Positions 14,734-14,738 of a stretch of DNA of 14,738 nucleotides are shown piece after piece. The stretch is taken from assembly GCA_003343995.1 (NCBI GenBank), contig QAKE01000059.1, positions 1-14,738 of the forward strand, written 5' to 3'. The notes beneath the pieces were generated by a model. The model did not search any database, was not told the DNA's origin, and saw nothing but the letters and a program-made list of their open reading frames with translations. Position 1 is the stretch's first letter. Each line of letters opens with the position of its first letter. The stretch is from Bacillota bacterium (lineage in GTDB: Bacteria; Bacillota; Clostridia; Christensenellales; Borkfalkiaceae). The translations under genes and the position numbers were made by a program.

Positions 14734-14738
14734 TGTGC

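Overview
The window looks like chromosomal DNA from a strictly anaerobic, probably gut-dwelling member of the Clostridia (Oscillospiraceae-like). I infer this from the families present (GPH sugar:cation symporters, GH36 and GH42 galactosidases, ROK and LacI repressors, YkvI and OCD-family remnants), the strong AGGAGG-type ribosome sites and the GC-rich genes with AT-rich promoters. The exact genus cannot be read from the sequence. Nearly everything is on the minus strand. No tRNA, rRNA, CRISPR array, transposase or phage gene was seen.

Left part (1-3335): a small sugar or polyol unit. A ROK-family repressor (2144-3265, minus) with its own terminator lies upstream of a zinc-dependent polyol dehydrogenase (913-1968) that is translationally coupled (TGA-C-ATG) to a GPH-family transporter cut off by the window edge (1-911). 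A nearly identical 15-bp inverted repeat sits just downstream of both promoters and is the best candidate for the ROK operator.

Middle part (3336-7190): one intact, AT-rich GNAT acetyltransferase on the plus strand (3570-4016) with its own promoter and terminator, then a gene graveyard on the minus strand. In transcription order it holds an ornithine cyclodeaminase/mu-crystallin family dehydrogenase without its ends, fused in frame to a frameshifted YkvI-family membrane protein, the tail of a carbon-nitrogen hydrolase, a frameshifted and internally deleted MFS transporter, and two shorter scraps (a membrane fragment and a piece resembling acetolactate decarboxylase). This looks like the decayed remains of an amine or amino-acid metabolism locus.

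Right part (7188-14059): a complete galactoside-use locus. A LacI/EbgR-like regulator (12930-13979) precedes an operon of GH36 alpha-galactosidase (10666-12747), MelB-type melibiose:cation symporter (9253-10620) and GH42 beta-galactosidase (7298-9253), closed by a terminator at 7188-7230. MelB would import melibiose-like galactosides, and the two cytoplasmic hydrolases would release galactose. A TTTGTACTAA motif recurs at the alpha-galactosidase and regulator promoters and is the likely operator.

Far right (14060-14738): intergenic DNA with two hairpins, a possible M20-peptidase C-terminal remnant and an unrecognised 96-residue open frame. I did not find a convincing new biological system. 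The points most worth checking are the two candidate operators and the mosaic of fused gene fragments in the middle.
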